Assembly (NCBI GenBank): GCA_964416175.1
Contig: CAYQDF010000001.1
Location: 1 to 64,000, forward strand
From: CAYQDF01 sp964416175
GTDB lineage: Bacteria; Chloroflexota; Anaerolineae; Anaerolineales; UBA4823
Length of the DNA: 64,000 nt
Reading direction: 5' to 3'
Shown: positions 8,205 through 17,043 of the stretch, in pieces
How positions within the stretch are numbered: the first letter of the stretch is position 1
How the letters are laid out: every line of letters starts with the position of its first letter
Program-made: the position numbers and the translations under genes
The notes under the pieces: generated by a model
What the model was told of the DNA's origin: nothing
The model's database searches: none
Seen by the model: only the letters and a program-made list of their open reading frames with translations

Positions 8205-9236
8205 TCAACCCATCAGGCTGTTCAAAATCAGCCAGTCCAGCTCCTCATAATCCCGGGCTGCGACCAGGGAGTTCAGACCAGCGCGGTCGAGCGAGCGAAC
8301 GACTTCGACCAGGCGCAGGAAGAGCTGCAGGCTGTTGCGCAGGTGCTTGGTCGCGATGGCAAAGGTTTGAGTGCGGAGGGCTTTCACGTCCATCCCGACC
8401 ATCCCCTTTTCGAAATACCGGTTGTCGTCCAGGACACGCACCTGGTTAAAGGCTCGCCGTAAATCCACCGAGCCAAACGACCGGTCCTGGTCATATTTAA
8501 GGCCGTTCTGGTCGTTCAGGTGGACGCTGTACAGCCTGTCAAAAGCCAGGGCAAATGCCATCTCATCGGAGGGATCGAGACCGGCCAGCACCGCGTGGGC
8601 TGTCTCAACCAGACAGCCGACTCGCGCAGGTGCAGAGCTTTGGAAGGCGAGTGCCAGGGCATGCCCAATGGTGGGAATATAGGCCATGTCCATCGGTTCG
8701 TTCGGCTTCGGCTCGATGGCGATGCGCAGCTGTGGATCGTACGCCAGCAGCTGGTTGACCGCGTCCAGCAGCCGATGGGCGGCTTCAACCGCGTCCTTCG
8801 ATTCACGCAGGTATGTCCCTTCCCGCGCCAGCCACAGCACCATCAGGTCCGTGCCCATTTCCCGGCTGATATCAACTGCGCGCTTGGCGCGATCCAGGGC
8901 GTAGGTACGCGCTCCAGGATCGTTGGAGGTGAACGCCCCGTCGATGGTGTCCGGGTGCTCCCAAAGACGCGGGGCAACGAATTCTGCTGCCAGGCCGTTG
9001 TCGTCCAGCATCTGTCGCATCTGGCGCGCCGCCGCACGCAGCTCCTCTGGAGTAAGGTCATCCAGGTTGGGCACGACGTCGTCGTCGTGGAACTGGACTG
9101 CATCATATCCAAGGTCTTTATATAACTTCAATTTTTCTGCGAACGAGCGCGACGGTCTGACCGGCGGGCCAAAGGGATCGGCGCCTTCGTGAATGTTCCA
9201 GGGACCAAACGAAAAGCGGTAGCCGTACTTCTCCAT
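8205..9236 (-). CDS. Second xylose-isomerase homologue
   Basis: The 343-residue protein is a full-length relative of class I (actinobacterial-type) xylose isomerase. FSFGPWNIHEGADPFG replaces the FTFGLWT..RDPFG signature. The catalytic set is kept: QFHDDD (His/Asp), AIEPKPNEP (metal Glu and Lys), LVETAH (Glu/His), HLND (Asp), YDQDRSFG (two Asp) and a late Asp in GMDVKAL. The start at 9236 is preferred over 9242 because TAGGAG abuts the upstream ATG and sits six bases from this one. It diverges from the xylA at 11824-12993, so it may act on another aldose. It lies just downstream of the PfkB kinase gene. Confidence 0.87.
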   Translation of the reverse strand: MEKYGYRFSFGPWNIHEGADPFGPPVRPSRSFAEKLKLYKDLGYDAVQFHDDDVVPNLDDLTPEELRAAARQMRQMLDDNGLAAEFVAPRLWEHPDTIDGAFTSNDPGARTYALDRAKRAVDISREMGTDLMVLWLAREGTYLRESKDAVEAAHRLLDAVNQLLAYDPQLRIAIEPKPNEPMDMAYIPTIGHALALAFQSSAPARVGCLVETAHAVLAGLDPSDEMAFALAFDRLYSVHLNDQNGLKYDQDRSFGSVDLRRAFNQVRVLDDNRYFEKGMVGMDVKALRTQTFAIATKHLRNSLQLFLRLVEVVRSLDRAGLNSLVAARDYEELDWLILNSLMG

Positions 9237-9245
9237 GAACATCTC

Positions 9246-10208
9246 CTACGCAAGATTCTTGATGGGTGTCGACTGCATAAACTCAATTGTTTCTGCGAAC
9301 GAACGTATCCCACCTGTTGCGCCTACCCCCATCACGCACAAGGCTCCCACTGCGTTCGCGAATGCTGCGGTTCTCTCTATTGGCCACCCGTGCCAGACTC
9401 CCGTAATGAACCCTGCCGCGAAGGCGTCCCCCGCGCCAGTTGCATCCAGGACAGGCACGTCGTAGGCAGGCAGGTGCAGCTGCTGGCCATCCTGGGTAAG
9501 GACCAGGCATCCCCGGTCGCCCATTTTAAGCGCCACCGTCTGCGGGCCATACTCCAGCAATGTGCGCCCCACATCGAGTGGATCGGTGTGTCCTGTGATC
9601 GCCTGCGCCTCCGGCAGGCTGGGGATGAAATAATTGAGGTGCGGCAGACATGGTTTGAGGACCTGCATCCACCGGCCGGTATCGTCCCACACAGTATCTA
9701 GAAATGTGATCGCTCCGCTGGCTCGCGCCCTCTGCAACAGTGCGGCTGTCGGTTCTCCATCAATGCCTGGCAATACGAGGCTCCCCCCGACATGAAAAAT
9801 CGCCGCTGTTTCCACCATCTCCACCTCGACGTCCGCCAGGGTCAGACAGGCATTCGCTCCGATATAGTGCACGAACCGACGCTCACCGTCAGGATCGACC
9901 ATCACCATAGTGGCTGAAGTCCCCGTCTGCGCGTCCCGCGAGATGCCGCGTGTGCCGATGCCGCGTTCCTTCAATGCGTCGATCAGGAAATCCCCAAAAG
10001 GATCCGCCCCAACTTTGCCGATCACTTCGACGGGCAGTCCAAGCCGCGCCAGGGCGGTCGCTGCATTGACCGCGCAGCCCCCCGTATGTAAGCTCATCTC
10101 ATCGACAAGCACCAGCCGTCCCGGCGCCGGGAGTGCCCGCAGAGGACGTCCAATCACATCGGCAACCAGGATGCCCAGGCAGACGACCGATCGACCCATC
10201 CCGTTCAT
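9246..10208 (-). CDS. PfkB-family carbohydrate kinase
   Basis: The 320-residue ribokinase-fold kinase phosphorylates a sugar or ketose with ATP in the cytoplasm. The first PfkB signature is GGCAVNAATALARLG near residue 43; the second, DATGAGDAFAAGF near residue 250, holds the catalytic Asp and anion hole. Its ATG overlaps the xylB stop by four bases (ATGA), so it is coupled to xylulokinase. The next gene is the second xylose-isomerase homologue. A xylA-xylB pair followed by a kinase and a second isomerase suggests two parallel isomerase/kinase modules; the sugar used by this one is unknown. Confidence 0.9.
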   Translation of the reverse strand: MNGMGRSVVCLGILVADVIGRPLRALPAPGRLVLVDEMSLHTGGCAVNAATALARLGLPVEVIGKVGADPFGDFLIDALKERGIGTRGISRDAQTGTSATMVMVDPDGERRFVHYIGANACLTLADVEVEMVETAAIFHVGGSLVLPGIDGEPTAALLQRARASGAITFLDTVWDDTGRWMQVLKPCLPHLNYFIPSLPEAQAITGHTDPLDVGRTLLEYGPQTVALKMGDRGCLVLTQDGQQLHLPAYDVPVLDATGAGDAFAAGFITGVWHGWPIERTAAFANAVGALCVMGVGATGGIRSFAETIEFMQSTPIKNLA

Positions 10209-11740
10209 GACGCCGTCCCTTTCCCAGACTGTCTGGCGACGAGGGCTGCAAGGGATTTAAACTCGCCTGCCAGTGCAGGGTAGAGTGCCCTGTAGCGGAG
10301 ATAGTAGTCCTGGTATTCTCCCACGGTATCCCCGGGGCTGTTGCTCCCCGTGATTCGAATCGTGTTCTCACAGGCAGCAGGCACATCTGGGAAAACCCCG
10401 GCTCCAACGCCCGCCAGGAGAGCCGCGCCGAAAGCCGCCCCCTCGGTCGTATTGACCGTGACCAGCTCGGTGTCCAGGACATCGGCGATGATCTGCCTCC
10501 AGGTCTGGCTCTTCGCGCCGCCTCCAGAGATCCGCACCTGGCGGATGGCGCCCAAACCCGCCTGCTGGATTAAATTGAAGCAGTCCTTGATGCCGTAAGC
10601 CACTCCCTCTAAGACCGCCCGCGTCAGGTGAGCTCGACGGTGGCGAACCGTCAGTCCGATCCAGGCCCCGCGCGCCAGCGGGTCCGGGTGCGGGGTACGC
10701 TCGCCAGTCAGATAAGGCAGGAAAAGCAGGCCTTCGCTGCCAGGAGGCACATCAGCAGCTTCATGCACCAGGTCGTCGAAGCTCATTCCAGGCGCCAGGG
10801 TATCGCGGTGCCATTGCAGGCTGCCAGCCGCGCTCAACATCACCCCCATTAAGTGCCAGCGCCCGGGTAAAGCGTGGCAAAACGCGTGCAGCCGGCCTTC
10901 CGGCTCTATCAGGGGCGCTTCGGTGGCTGCAAAGACCACCCCGGACGTGCCCAGGGTGAGGGCGATGATCCCCGGTTCGATGACGCCAACCCCAACGGCC
11001 TGCGCAGCCTGGTCACCGGCACCAGCCACCACCGGCGTACCAGCCTCCAGGCCAGTTTCCGCCGCGGCATCGAAATGGACTCTCCCCGTGATTTGCGGGC
11101 CTTCATAAGTCCCCGGGAGCCAGTCGGCCGGGATCCCCAGAGCATCAAGCACATCCTCAGACCAGGTCCGCTCCTTCAAATCGAACAGGATCGTACCGGA
11201 TCCATCCGCCTTGTCCAAAGCGTACTCGCCGGTGAGCCGAAATCGCACGTAATCTTTCGGCAGCAACACATGCCTGGCGGCTCTGAAAATCTCCGGCTCA
11301 TTTTGCTGCACCCAGAGCAGCTTGGGGGCGGTAAAACCAGTCAGGGCGTCATTCCCGGTGATCTGAATCAGGCGCTCCTTGCCAAGGCGAGCCCGGATCT
11401 CATCGCACTGGTCGCCTGTGCGCTGATCGTTCCATAATATCGCCGGGCGGAGGACATCTCCACGCTCATCCAGGAGCACCAGGCCGTGCATCTGCCCGGT
11501 CAGGCCAATCGCCTGGATCGCCGCACCCGGTAAGCCAGCCTCGGCCAGCACCTGCCGGATGCTTGCCGCAGTAGCGGACCACCACTCGCGCGGATCTTGC
11601 TCGGACCACAGAGGGCGCGGGGTAAAAAGGGTCAATGGCGTCGTGGCACTGCCAGCAACCCGGCCCTCTACGTTAATCAAGGAGGCTTTGGCGCCAGTGG
11701 TGGATACGTCGATGCCCAAGAGATATTTCTGGCTGGTCAT
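10205..11740 (-). CDS. xylB: Xylulokinase
   Basis: The 511-residue FGGY-family kinase converts D-xylulose to xylulose 5-phosphate. YLLGIDVSTTGAKASL at the N-terminus is the phosphate-binding loop, LTGQMHGLVLLD and WNDQRT are xylulokinase-type sugar contacts, GAGDQAAQAVGVG is the domain-1 motif, and the FGGY C-terminal signature region is GGGAKSQTWRQIIADVL. The ATG at 11740 is preferred to 11758 because AAGGAT lies eight bases ahead. It sits 83 bases after xylA and overlaps the PfkB gene. Family members also phosphorylate other pentuloses; adjacency to xylA favours xylulose. Confidence 0.92.
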   Translation of the reverse strand: MTSQKYLLGIDVSTTGAKASLINVEGRVAGSATTPLTLFTPRPLWSEQDPREWWSATAASIRQVLAEAGLPGAAIQAIGLTGQMHGLVLLDERGDVLRPAILWNDQRTGDQCDEIRARLGKERLIQITGNDALTGFTAPKLLWVQQNEPEIFRAARHVLLPKDYVRFRLTGEYALDKADGSGTILFDLKERTWSEDVLDALGIPADWLPGTYEGPQITGRVHFDAAAETGLEAGTPVVAGAGDQAAQAVGVGVIEPGIIALTLGTSGVVFAATEAPLIEPEGRLHAFCHALPGRWHLMGVMLSAAGSLQWHRDTLAPGMSFDDLVHEAADVPPGSEGLLFLPYLTGERTPHPDPLARGAWIGLTVRHRRAHLTRAVLEGVAYGIKDCFNLIQQAGLGAIRQVRISGGGAKSQTWRQIIADVLDTELVTVNTTEGAAFGAALLAGVGAGVFPDVPAACENTIRITGSNSPGDTVGEYQDYYLRYRALYPALAGEFKSLAALVARQSGKGTAS

Positions 11741-11823
11741 TGAGCTTATCCTTGGCATTGACAGCCCGCCAGTGTTACGGTTCGTATTACCGGCCAGCGA
11801 AGCAGCCGACCTGCCCGCGGATA

Positions 11824-12993
11824 TCAGCGGACGCCTAAAAGCAACTCCACAGTGAGCTGGTCCAGACGCTCATAAGCCAGGCCGCGTTCCCCCAACCCCT
11901 CCCGATCGAAAGCCCGGCGCTGCAGCGCTTCAGCCTTACCTGGGCTGTACGGTCCCAGCTCGGCGCTCTCATCTTCGTTGCCCGCGTTGATCTCCTGCAG
12001 CAGCGCCTGAATCTCGGGATCGGCGTTCCACCGCGCCGCCTTCTCTTTGAGGATCAGATAGGTGCGCATGCATCCCAGTGCGAACTGCCTGACGCCTTCG
12101 TAGTCTTCGGTGCGATAGGCGTGCGCGTCGAAATGGCGGCTGCCTTTATAGCCCACGTCTTCCAGGAACTTGACCAGGAAAAAAGCGCTCTTTAAATTCA
12201 CCGCGCCAAAGCGAAAATCCTGGTCGTAGCGTCCAAACGCCTGATCGTTGAGGTCGATGTGAAACAGTTTGCCAGCTGCCCATGCCTGAGCGACGGCGTG
12301 GGTGAAATTAAGCCCCGCCATGTGTTCGTGGGCGACTTCGGGATTAACTCCCACCATCTCCGGGTGATCGAGGGAAGCTATGAACCCCAGCATCGCGCCG
12401 GTGGTTGGGAGGAAAAGGTCGCCGCGCGGTTCGTTTGGTTTTGCCTCCAGCGCAAATTTCAGATCATACCTTCGATCCCGTACGTACTCGCACAGGAAGT
12501 TGATCGCCTCCCGAAACCGCTTCAAACTTACCAGGGGGTCTTTCCCGGCGTCGGTGTCGGTGCCCTCACGGCCACCCCAGAAAACGTAAATGCTGGCGCC
12601 GAGCTCGACGCCCAGATCGATAGCCCGCATCGTCTTCTGCAAAGCATAGGCGCGCACATTGGGATCGTTGGAAGTGAAGGCTCCGTCTTTAAATGCCGGG
12701 TCGCTGAACAGGTTGGTGGTCGCCATCGGGACCACCAAACCCGTCTCCTGCAGAGCCTGCCTGAATTCCCGAACGATCCGGTCCCGTTCTGTCGTGGAAG
12801 CGTCGATCGGCACCAGATCGTTATCGTGGAAGTTGACTCCATACGCGCCGGTATCGGCAAGCATATGAACCAGCTCTACCGGCGAACAGCGTCGCCGCAC
12901 CGGCTCTCCAAACGGGTCGCGGCCCACATTGCCGATCGTCCACAAACCGAACGTAAATCGATGCTCTGGTTTCGGTTGGTAATTGTCAGCCAT
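11824..12993 (-). CDS. xylA: Xylose isomerase (class I type)
   Basis: The 389-residue protein has the length and motifs of Streptomyces/Thermus-type xylose isomerase. FTFGLWTIG..GRDPFG opens it; NFHDND gives His56 and Asp59; ALEAKPNEP gives the metal Glu and the active-site Lys; NPEVAHEHMAG the Glu/His pair; HIDLND, YDQDFRFG and HFDAHAYRT the remaining metal Asp residues. All ligands for both metals appear intact. The ATG at 12993 with upstream GGAGAT is chosen; an upstream in-frame start would add a basic tail and overlap the previous gene. It converts D-xylose to D-xylulose for the adjacent xylulokinase. Confidence 0.95.
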   Translation of the reverse strand: MADNYQPKPEHRFTFGLWTIGNVGRDPFGEPVRRRCSPVELVHMLADTGAYGVNFHDNDLVPIDASTTERDRIVREFRQALQETGLVVPMATTNLFSDPAFKDGAFTSNDPNVRAYALQKTMRAIDLGVELGASIYVFWGGREGTDTDAGKDPLVSLKRFREAINFLCEYVRDRRYDLKFALEAKPNEPRGDLFLPTTGAMLGFIASLDHPEMVGVNPEVAHEHMAGLNFTHAVAQAWAAGKLFHIDLNDQAFGRYDQDFRFGAVNLKSAFFLVKFLEDVGYKGSRHFDAHAYRTEDYEGVRQFALGCMRTYLILKEKAARWNADPEIQALLQEINAGNEDESAELGPYSPGKAEALQRRAFDREGLGERGLAYERLDQLTVELLLGVR

Positions 12994-13015
12994 CAATGCT
13001 GATCTCCGATGCCTC

Positions 13016-13474
13016 TTAAACCTTTTCTTCTTCCGCTCCCGGGATTTCAAGTGGTCCGATTTCCTGCAGCGGCCTTTGCCCACGCGGTGTGATGTGGCTC
13101 CAGACGATGAAAGCCAGGGTTGAGATTAACAGGACTATGAACCCGTAGCGATAAGCAACGAATAACCATGGCTGAAACATCCCCACCACTCCCAGCACGA
13201 TTCCGCCGATCAGCACCCGCTCGACAATCCGGTAGATTCTCAGCGGCACATTGTTGCTGAGAACACTTGAGAGGATCACGATCAAGGCGATGAATGTCAG
13301 AATTATCGATACAAAGATCAAGACAAAGGGGATGGCATTCAAGATCACGTTATCGACCAGCTGTTCGGGGGTGAATCGCGACCGGATAAACGGACCGGCG
13401 AACAGGCCTAGCGCCAGGATCACAACGATGATGATCAGGAGTTTGTAAGGTATATGCGGGCGAATCTTCGCCAT
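13016..13474 (-). CDS. Small four-helix membrane protein, unknown
   Basis: The 152-residue protein has about four hydrophobic stretches: near residues 11-27, 44-68, 88-103 and 110-126. The acidic C-terminal tail ends IPGAEEEKV. I recognise no family and no catalytic motif. It lies 22 bases before xylA on the same strand and after the dehydrogenase gene, so it is co-transcribed with sugar genes. It may be an unrelated small integral membrane protein in the operon. Confidence 0.7.
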   Translation of the reverse strand: MAKIRPHIPYKLLIIIVVILALGLFAGPFIRSRFTPEQLVDNVILNAIPFVLIFVSIILTFIALIVILSSVLSNNVPLRIYRIVERVLIGGIVLGVVGMFQPWLFVAYRYGFIVLLISTLAFIVWSHITPRGQRPLQEIGPLEIPGAEEEKV

Positions 13475-13532
13475 ATTCTCTCCCTCATCGGGTAACAGCT
13501 CCGGGAACGGTTTACCCAGATTATGATAGTCT

Positions 13533-13614
13533 CACCTGCGGCGAGGTGGGGATAATCCACGCATTCTGCAGGACAACCTCTGATAGATGTCATGGATAAA
13601 CCGCCCACCTCGCC
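13533..13614. repeat. Inverted repeats in intergenic gap
   Basis: GGCGAGGTGGG (13540-13550) and CCCACCTCGCC (13604-13614) are a perfect 11-bp inverted repeat with a 53-base spacer. A competing short hairpin CACCT/AGGTG uses the left arm. The gap lies between the Gfo/Idh/MocA stop and the small membrane protein start on the minus strand. A choice between two foldings could make it an attenuator, which is inference. Confidence 0.45.
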
Positions 13615-13624
13615 TCAACCAAAA

Positions 13625-14821
13625 TCAGTACTTCACATCCACATGCCGCCGGCTCTGGGCCGACTCGACGATGGCGTCGCAGATCACTGCGGCTCGATAG
13701 CCATCTTCGAAAGTGGCACCGTGCGGCCCAACCGATTTATTATTGACGATGCAGTCCAGGAAGTGGTTGATCTCGTGGACGAAGGTGTGTTCCCAGCCGA
13801 TCAGGTGTCCATGCGGCCACCAGTTTTCCCACCAGGGATGGTATCCCTCCGTTACGAGAACATCATGGAAGCCCTGAGATTCCTTGGGCTGCTCGCCAAC
13901 CCAAAAGACTTCGAGCTCGTTCAGCCGCTCCAGGTTAAATCGGATACTCCCCTTCTCGGCGTTGATCTCGAAGCAATTGTAGTTCTTGCGCCCACCGGCG
14001 AAGCGGGTCGATTCCAGGGTACCGATGGCGCCATTCTCGAATTCGACCGCGGCGGTAAAGGCATCATCTACATCAACCTTGCCTTTCCCGGAGCCATCCG
14101 GCAGCGGCCGTTCCTCGATGAATGTCCGAGTATATGCAGCGATGCTCTTGATGCCTCCCACCAGATAGTGTGCCAGGTCGATGATATGAGCGCCCAGATC
14201 GCCGATTGCGCCGCTGCCGGCGACTTTCTTGTCCATCCGCCACCATTTCGGCGCATTGTAGTGTGGCATAATCCATTCCTGGAGATAGACCGCACGAAAA
14301 TGATAGATCTGTCCCAGAGCGCCTTGATCGATGAGATTGCGGATCATGCGCACCGCGGGGACGAACCGGTAGTTAAACGCCACCATGTGCTTGACGCCCG
14401 CATTCTGGACAGCCTCCAGCATGGACTTCGATTCCTCAGCAGTACGCGCCAGTGGCTTCTCGCACAGCACGTGCTTCCCCAGCTGGGCCGCCAGAATACA
14501 GGGTTCGGCATGGGCATCGTTCGGACCACCATTGTCAAGCACCTGCACCTCGGGGTCCTCCACCAGGGAACGCCAGCTGGTGTAATATTTCTTGTAGCCG
14601 TAACGCCGGGCTGCTTCAGAGACCGCCGACTCGTTCCGGCCGCTGATCGCCACCAGCTTCGGGATCGCGACTGGTGGGTACATCATGTACGGGATCTTCT
14701 TCAGCGCATTCGTGTGGGCTTTACCCATGAAAGCATAGCCGAGCATTCCAAAGCCAATCTCCGGCGCTTCCGCGGCGGACCGGGCGCCCGCCATCGTGGT
14801 GAAACCAGTTTCTTCGCTCAT
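13625..14821 (-). CDS. Gfo/Idh/MocA-family dehydrogenase
   Basis: The 398-residue NAD(P)-dependent oxidoreductase opens its Rossmann fold with FGMLGYAFMGKAHTNAL near residue 22. EKPLA, the family signature that carries the catalytic lysine, is near residue 120, and the catalytic region GAIGDLGAHIIDLAHYL is near residue 210. The family oxidises sugars, inositols and glycosides, often at C1, C2 or C3. The start ATG follows GGAGGA by five bases. Two TIM-barrel epimerase genes lie immediately upstream, a trio common in inositol and keto-glycoside degradation. The substrate is not evident. Confidence 0.93.
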   Translation of the reverse strand: MSEETGFTTMAGARSAAEAPEIGFGMLGYAFMGKAHTNALKKIPYMMYPPVAIPKLVAISGRNESAVSEAARRYGYKKYYTSWRSLVEDPEVQVLDNGGPNDAHAEPCILAAQLGKHVLCEKPLARTAEESKSMLEAVQNAGVKHMVAFNYRFVPAVRMIRNLIDQGALGQIYHFRAVYLQEWIMPHYNAPKWWRMDKKVAGSGAIGDLGAHIIDLAHYLVGGIKSIAAYTRTFIEERPLPDGSGKGKVDVDDAFTAAVEFENGAIGTLESTRFAGGRKNYNCFEINAEKGSIRFNLERLNELEVFWVGEQPKESQGFHDVLVTEGYHPWWENWWPHGHLIGWEHTFVHEINHFLDCIVNNKSVGPHGATFEDGYRAAVICDAIVESAQSRRHVDVKY

Positions 14822-14836
14822 AATGTCCTCCGGTAC

Positions 14837-14861
14837 CCTTCAGGTACAACACACCTGAAGG
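14837..14861. terminator. Intercistronic hairpin
   Basis: CCTTCAGGT (14837-14845) and ACCTGAAGG (14853-14861) form a perfect 9-bp stem with a seven-base loop. It is between the epimerase stop (14868) and the ribosome-binding site of the Gfo/Idh/MocA gene. There is no T tract, so it is more likely an intercistronic processing or stabilising hairpin. Confidence 0.5.
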
Positions 14862-14867
14862 AATCGT

Positions 14868-15872
14868 CTATTCTTTTGCGGCAAAAGCCGCGTCGAACGC
14901 GACCTGCGAGGGAGTGAAATCCTGGGAGCGGATCATGCGCAACGCCTCCGGCGCGCCCCATTCGCGGTCCATTCCCGAATCCTCCCACTCGATGGACAGC
15001 GGGCCGGTGTACCCGATCCGGTTCAACGCCCGGATCACCTGGTCCCACTTCACATCACCCCGCCCGGGTGAGACGAAATCCCAGCCGCGCCGGCTGTCTC
15101 CAAAATCGAGGTGCGAAGACAAAATGCTGTTCCGCCCCGTGAGCCGGACGCGCGAATCTTTGACGTGCATATGCCAGATCCGCTCGCCGAATTCGTAGAT
15201 GAATTCAACCGGATCGATGAACTGGTGGATGAAGTGGCTGGGATCGAAATTGAATCCAAAAGCAGGGTGCCAGTCGATGGCGTCCAGCGCCCGCCGGGCA
15301 GTGATAAGATCGTAGGCGATCTCGGTCGGGTGGACTTCCAGTCCGAACTTGATGCCGTTCGCGGAAAAGACATCCATGATCGGCTTCCAGCGCGCTGCGA
15401 AGTCCGCAAACCCTTTATTGATGTCGTCCTGCGAGGTGGGCGGGAAGAAATAGATATTTTTCCAGACAGAGCTGCCGGTGAAGCCATTGACAACTTTGAC
15501 GCCAAATTTGGCTGCCGCCCGGGCGGTGTTCTTCATCTCCTCTGCGCATCGCTGGCGCACACCCTCCGGGTCGCCGTCGCCCCACAAGCGACCGGGGAGG
15601 ATGCTCTTGTGCCTGCCATCGATCGGATCATCAGCCACGCACTGCCCGACCAGGTGGGTGCTGATTGCAAAGCACTTCAGGTGATATTTATTGAGGATGT
15701 CCCAGCGGCTTTGCACGTATTGATCGTCTGCCAGGGCTTTATCAACTTCGAAGTGATCGCCCCAGCACGCCAGCTCGAGGCCATCGAAACCCCATTCGCT
15801 GGCTTTTTTGGCCAGATCTTCAAGCGTCAGATCGGCCCACTGACCGGTGAACAGAGTGACAGGTCTTCCCAT
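14868..15872 (-). CDS. Sugar phosphate isomerase/epimerase, TIM barrel
   Basis: The 334-residue single-domain TIM barrel begins TLFTGQWADLTLEDLAKKASEWGFDGLEL. Metal-site candidates are the Glu/His in GLEVHPTEIAYD, the Asp/His in NFDPSHFIHQ, His in WHMHVKDSR, and Glu in SIEWEDSG. The protein is soluble. AAGGAG precedes the ATG. It lies directly upstream of the Gfo/Idh/MocA gene and probably handles the keto-sugar that enzyme makes. Related sequences are annotated only at family level. Confidence 0.91.
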   Translation of the reverse strand: MGRPVTLFTGQWADLTLEDLAKKASEWGFDGLELACWGDHFEVDKALADDQYVQSRWDILNKYHLKCFAISTHLVGQCVADDPIDGRHKSILPGRLWGDGDPEGVRQRCAEEMKNTARAAAKFGVKVVNGFTGSSVWKNIYFFPPTSQDDINKGFADFAARWKPIMDVFSANGIKFGLEVHPTEIAYDLITARRALDAIDWHPAFGFNFDPSHFIHQFIDPVEFIYEFGERIWHMHVKDSRVRLTGRNSILSSHLDFGDSRRGWDFVSPGRGDVKWDQVIRALNRIGYTGPLSIEWEDSGMDREWGAPEALRMIRSQDFTPSQVAFDAAFAAKE

Positions 15873-15931
15873 TTTGAACTCTCCTTAGGTGGTGTCTTTT
15901 AATAGTTAGGACGGAAAAACCAACCACGAAC

Positions 15932-15952
15932 CCCGTACCGGTCCGGTACGGG
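15932..15952. terminator. Hairpin in 188-base gap
   Basis: CCCGTACC (15932-15939) and GGTACGGG (15945-15952) form a perfect stem with a five-base loop. It stands between the epimerase genes at 16061-16909 and 14868-15872. Apart from the ribosome-binding site of the downstream gene I see nothing else in 15873-16060. Confidence 0.5.
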
Positions 15953-16060
15953 ACGGTGTGGACACAGCTCCGCACAGATGGTTCTTTCATCGTTATCAGT
16001 GTTCATCCCTCGCGCCTGGTCCTCGAGATTGAGTCTGTGTATAGATGTGGCTTCTTATCG

Positions 16061-16909
16061 CTAAGCCAGGAGACTCCTCAAGAATCGCAGGCCATCCCTC
16101 GCCAGGTCATCCTGGCTGGGAGCCAGCGCGCGCCAGATCGCCGCAGCCCGGGCAATGCTCTTCACCTTCGAAGTGAAGGACTCGATCACCACCGGACCCA
16201 AATAGTTGGTATCCTTCAGGGCTTGCGCCACATCCTGCCAGGCCACATGCCCCGATCCGGGCGCGCCGCGGTCGTTCTCGCAGGCGTGCAGGTGTTTCAG
16301 CCGGGGCCCCACGGCGCGAATGGCGTCTCCCAGCGATTTCTCCTCGACATTCATGTGGAAAGTGTCCAGCATGACCTGGCAGTTGGGATGCCCAACGCGA
16401 TCAACCACCTGGATGACCTGTTCTGCCAGGTTGATAAAACTCGTTTCGAAACGGTTGAGCGGTTCAACGCACAGAATGACTCCATAGTCCGCTGCGTAGC
16501 TGGCGAGCTCGCTCAGGTTCTCCACCAGCAGGTCGGTATCGCGGGCGCGTTCCTCCGCGGTCATCTGCCATGTGCGGCCGACTGCCGAATAAATCGGACC
16601 AACCAGGTTTGTCGCCCCCAGGTCATGCGTCGCCTGGATCGCGCCGCGCACATAGGCCATGCCGCTTTCTCGGATGGCCCTGTCCGGGTGGATCAGGTCC
16701 CTATCCGGCCCCATGGCAGCGCAGGTGCTGACGCCCAATCCATGAGTTGCGAGAATATCCCTCCCCCGTTTGTGGTCCATGTCTGCCAGGTTCTCGAGCG
16801 GGACTTCTAGCCAATCGAAACCCATCTGTTTGACCTTCGGGGCCAGCTTCTCCAGCTCCTCAGTCGTCACTGGCGAAGTCCAGACCCAGGCGTTTACCCC
16901 GATTTTCAT
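16061..16909 (-). CDS. Sugar isomerase/epimerase (D-tagatose/D-psicose 3-epimerase-like)
   Basis: The 282-residue product begins MKIGVNAWVWTSPVTTEEL, a typical start of the ketose 3-epimerase group. CVEPLNRFETSFIN carries the first metal Glu, MLDTFHMNVEE the Asp and His, HLHACENDRGAPGSGHV the His/substrate loop, and VIESF the closing Glu. The length and motif order match D-tagatose 3-epimerase and the L-ribulose 3-epimerase relatives. The ATG at 16909 (AAGGAG nine bases upstream) is preferred over a GTG at 16918. It follows the ABC importer genes and precedes another epimerase. A role on a free ketose is the most likely. Confidence 0.92.
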   Translation of the reverse strand: MKIGVNAWVWTSPVTTEELEKLAPKVKQMGFDWLEVPLENLADMDHKRGRDILATHGLGVSTCAAMGPDRDLIHPDRAIRESGMAYVRGAIQATHDLGATNLVGPIYSAVGRTWQMTAEERARDTDLLVENLSELASYAADYGVILCVEPLNRFETSFINLAEQVIQVVDRVGHPNCQVMLDTFHMNVEEKSLGDAIRAVGPRLKHLHACENDRGAPGSGHVAWQDVAQALKDTNYLGPVVIESFTSKVKSIARAAAIWRALAPSQDDLARDGLRFLRSLLA

Positions 16910-17013
16910 GTGGCACACTCCTTAGATGAATTCTTGCTGTCTTTCTTTAAACTTCGCAGCTGCGGTCCGTCTACTCTTATGATGCGCATTCACACACTTC
17001 CCGTTATTATGGC

Positions 17014-17032
17014 GCCGGGTTCTCTCCCCGGC
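17014..17032. terminator. GC hairpin after ABC operon
   Basis: GCCGGG (17014-17019) and CCCGGC (17027-17032) form a short stem right after the stop of the ATPase gene at 17044 on the minus strand. It is a weak terminator candidate between the transporter genes and the epimerase. Confidence 0.4.
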
Positions 17033-17043
17033 CTGATCCCCTT

